From contig RKRO01000212.1 of the NCBI GenBank assembly GCA_007571355.1, forward strand, positions 1-6,582: DNA of 6,582 nucleotides, given 5' to 3'. Source of the DNA: Candidatus Poribacteria bacterium. GTDB taxonomy: Bacteria > Poribacteria > WGA-4E > WGA-3G. The first letter of the stretch is position 1. Each line of letters starts with the position of its first letter. Of this stretch, positions 5,633 through 6,582 are shown piece after piece. A program made the position numbers and the translations under genes. A model generated the notes under the pieces. That model saw only the letters and a list, made by a program, of their open reading frames with translations, was not told where the DNA came from and made no database searches.

Positions 5633-6409
5633 ATGCGACCACTGATTTACATCATGACACCTGTCCTGATCCTCACCATCCTTCTCGCTTCTCGCTTTGT
5701 AACATGGGACGCGATAAGAGGCGCGGATAGGCAAGCACAGATATACATTCAAGAGGGAAGTGCAGCACTCAGATCATGGAAACTTCCGCAAGCTATCAAC
5801 GCGTTTACACGTGCAATTGAAATTGAACCCAAATATGCCGAAGCCTATGTGAAACGCGGACTCGCTTATTACCGCTCTGCACAGTACGAAACCGCTATCG
5901 CAGATTACACCGAAACGTTAAAACTCAAAAGGTACCAAGCCGATGCCTATGCAAGCCGTGGTGATGCATATCAATCGTTAGGGGACATGCAGCGCGCTAT
6001 TGAAGACTACTCCGCTTCATTGAAGCAGAGGTTTAGCCCACATGTTATACAGAAACGCGCGGAAACCTATTTCAAACAGGGATCCGTTCAAAAAGCACTC
6101 GCTGACTACGATGATCTGATTAAACGGAAACCCACAGCGATGGCATATTACGGACGTGGTAACGTTTATCTGCAACACGCTATTCAAGGGAATGAGAACT
6201 TTTTAAAACCCGCATTGGCAGATCTGGATCAGGCGATCGCTCTCGAACCGCATTTCGTGACTGCTTATATCAGCCGTGTTCAGGTCCATACACAACTCGG
6301 GGATCGCACATTAGCAAACCGAGATTACAAACGCGCCATCCCACTTTTGACCGATGCAATCCAAAAACAACTGATGCGAACACTCACAAAAAACATAGAC
6401 GTATTTTGA
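5633..6409 (+). CDS. Membrane-anchored tetratricopeptide-repeat protein
   Basis: A 258-residue scaffold-type protein. Residues 3-25 are a hydrophobic signal anchor (PLIYIMTPVLILTILLAS), not followed by an obvious cleavage site, so the repeats should sit outside the cytoplasmic membrane. Six TPR-like units follow at about 35-68, 69-102, 103-136, 137-169, 170-208 and 209-240. Units 1-3 are exact 34-residue repeats with the usual AYxxRGxAYxxxGxxxxAIxDY pattern. Unit 5 carries an insert of about six residues (HAIQGNENF), and unit 6 is degenerate. No catalytic domain is attached. TPRs bind partner proteins; the adjacent exported phosphatase and peptidase are the obvious candidates, but this is inference from position only. 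The start at ATG 5633 lies 12 bases after the previous stop without a Shine-Dalgarno; ATG 5654 would remove part of the anchor. Confidence 0.88.
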   Translation: MRPLIYIMTPVLILTILLASRFVTWDAIRGADRQAQIYIQEGSAALRSWKLPQAINAFTRAIEIEPKYAEAYVKRGLAYYRSAQYETAIADYTETLKLKRYQADAYASRGDAYQSLGDMQRAIEDYSASLKQRFSPHVIQKRAETYFKQGSVQKALADYDDLIKRKPTAMAYYGRGNVYLQHAIQGNENFLKPALADLDQAIALEPHFVTAYISRVQVHTQLGDRTLANRDYKRAIPLLTDAIQKQLMRTLTKNIDVF

Positions 6410-6418
6410 TTTTTTTTC

Positions 6419-6447
6419 TTGAAAAAATCCCAAAATTGTGATATACT
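6419..6447 (+). promoter_or_regulatory. Sigma70-type promoter P1 for a gene just beyond the window
   Basis: TTGAAA (6419-6424) and TATACT (6442-6447) are separated by exactly 17 bases, and TG at 6439-6440 adds an extended -10. Transcription would start near 6454, leaving a leader of about 130 bases to the window end. This is the best consensus promoter in the window. Confidence 0.6.
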
Positions 6448-6475
6448 TAAAAATGGATAGTGCTTAGCGTTTCGC

Positions 6476-6505
6476 TTGATTTTCCACCGTGTTTACGAAT
6501 ATAAT
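6476..6505 (+). promoter_or_regulatory. Second, tandem sigma70-type promoter P2
   Basis: TTGATT (6476-6481) and TATAAT (6500-6505) are spaced 18 bases apart and point the same way as P1, 58 bases downstream of it by -10 position. Transcription would start near 6512. It may be an alternative start or chance in AT-rich DNA. Confidence 0.4.
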
Positions 6506-6528
6506 TACTTTTATCAGGCGACGATTTG

Positions 6529-6542
6529 TAAGTTAAAACTTA
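6529..6542 (+). repeat. Perfect 14-base palindrome in the leader
   Basis: TAAGTTAAAACTTA: the arms TAAGTT and AACTTA flank AA, and the whole sequence equals its own complement apart from that two-base centre (AA versus TT). It lies downstream of both promoters and 26 bases before the ribosome binding site. An operator for a dimeric repressor or a weak RNA hairpin are both possible; it may also be chance given the AT content. Confidence 0.35.
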
Positions 6543-6567
6543 TGTTCATCTTGGATTATTGTTTAAT

Positions 6568-6573
6568 AGGAGG
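6568..6573 (+). promoter_or_regulatory. Strong Shine-Dalgarno sequence for the next gene
   Basis: A full AGGAGG lies nine bases before the window end with no start codon inside the window after it. A start codon at or very near 6583 would have ideal spacing. It is the only complete AGGAGG in a plausible position in this window, and with the two promoters it predicts a well-expressed next gene. Confidence 0.6.
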
Positions 6574-6582
6574 CTAACAAGC

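Noticed and set aside
6408..6429. Rho-independent terminator after the TPR gene
   Set aside because: GATTTTTT can pair with AAAAAATC, but the stem is almost all A-T, overlaps the stop codon and the -35 of P1, and no U-tract follows it.
1..6582. CRISPR array, tRNA, rRNA or insertion sequence
   Set aside because: No regularly spaced repeats, no cloverleaf-like tRNA sequence, no transposase and no terminal inverted repeats were seen on either strand.

Overview
The window reads as a bacterial chromosome fragment with all genes on the + strand, at roughly even base composition. The genes are mostly envelope-directed: an exported molybdoenzyme, a probable serpin lipoprotein, an exported metallopeptidase (frame broken), an exported phosphatase and a membrane-anchored TPR protein. 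Most starts lack a clear Shine-Dalgarno sequence. A bacterial serpin, TPR proteins and this style of DNA methyltransferase would fit an uncultivated, metabolically complex Gram-negative lineage such as Candidatus Poribacteria or a relative. That placement is an impression from gene content and not a demonstrated assignment.

Left part (1-2141): the 3' end of a gene for the periplasmic methionine-sulfoxide reductase catalytic subunit MsrP, cut by the window edge, followed with almost no gap by a serpin gene. The serpin carries an inhibitory-type hinge (Gly-Ser-Glu-Ala-Ala-Ala) and aligns without gaps to alpha-1-antitrypsin from the hinge to the C-terminal signature, which places Thr-Ser at the predicted scissile bond. 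No haem-membrane partner gene (msrQ) follows msrP. The pair suggests periplasmic or envelope protein protection against oxidation and proteolysis.

Middle (2142-3709): an extended -10 promoter leads into a 422-residue beta-class amino-methyltransferase whose C-terminus is an HNH nuclease-like domain with two CxxC knuckles. This methylase-nuclease fusion stands alone, without a separate restriction or specificity gene. About 200 bases without a gene follow it, holding only short repeats and an orphan AGGAGG.

Right part (3710-6409): a tight three-gene cluster (gaps of 4 and 12 bases). It encodes a gluzincin (peptidase MA-like) metalloprotease split by a -1 frameshift between its HExxH and its third zinc ligand, a secreted PPP-like metallophosphoesterase, and a membrane-anchored protein with six TPR-like repeats. 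The last 173 bases hold two good sigma70-type promoters in tandem, a 14-base perfect palindrome and a strong AGGAGG nine bases from the window end, so another gene almost certainly starts at or just past the edge.
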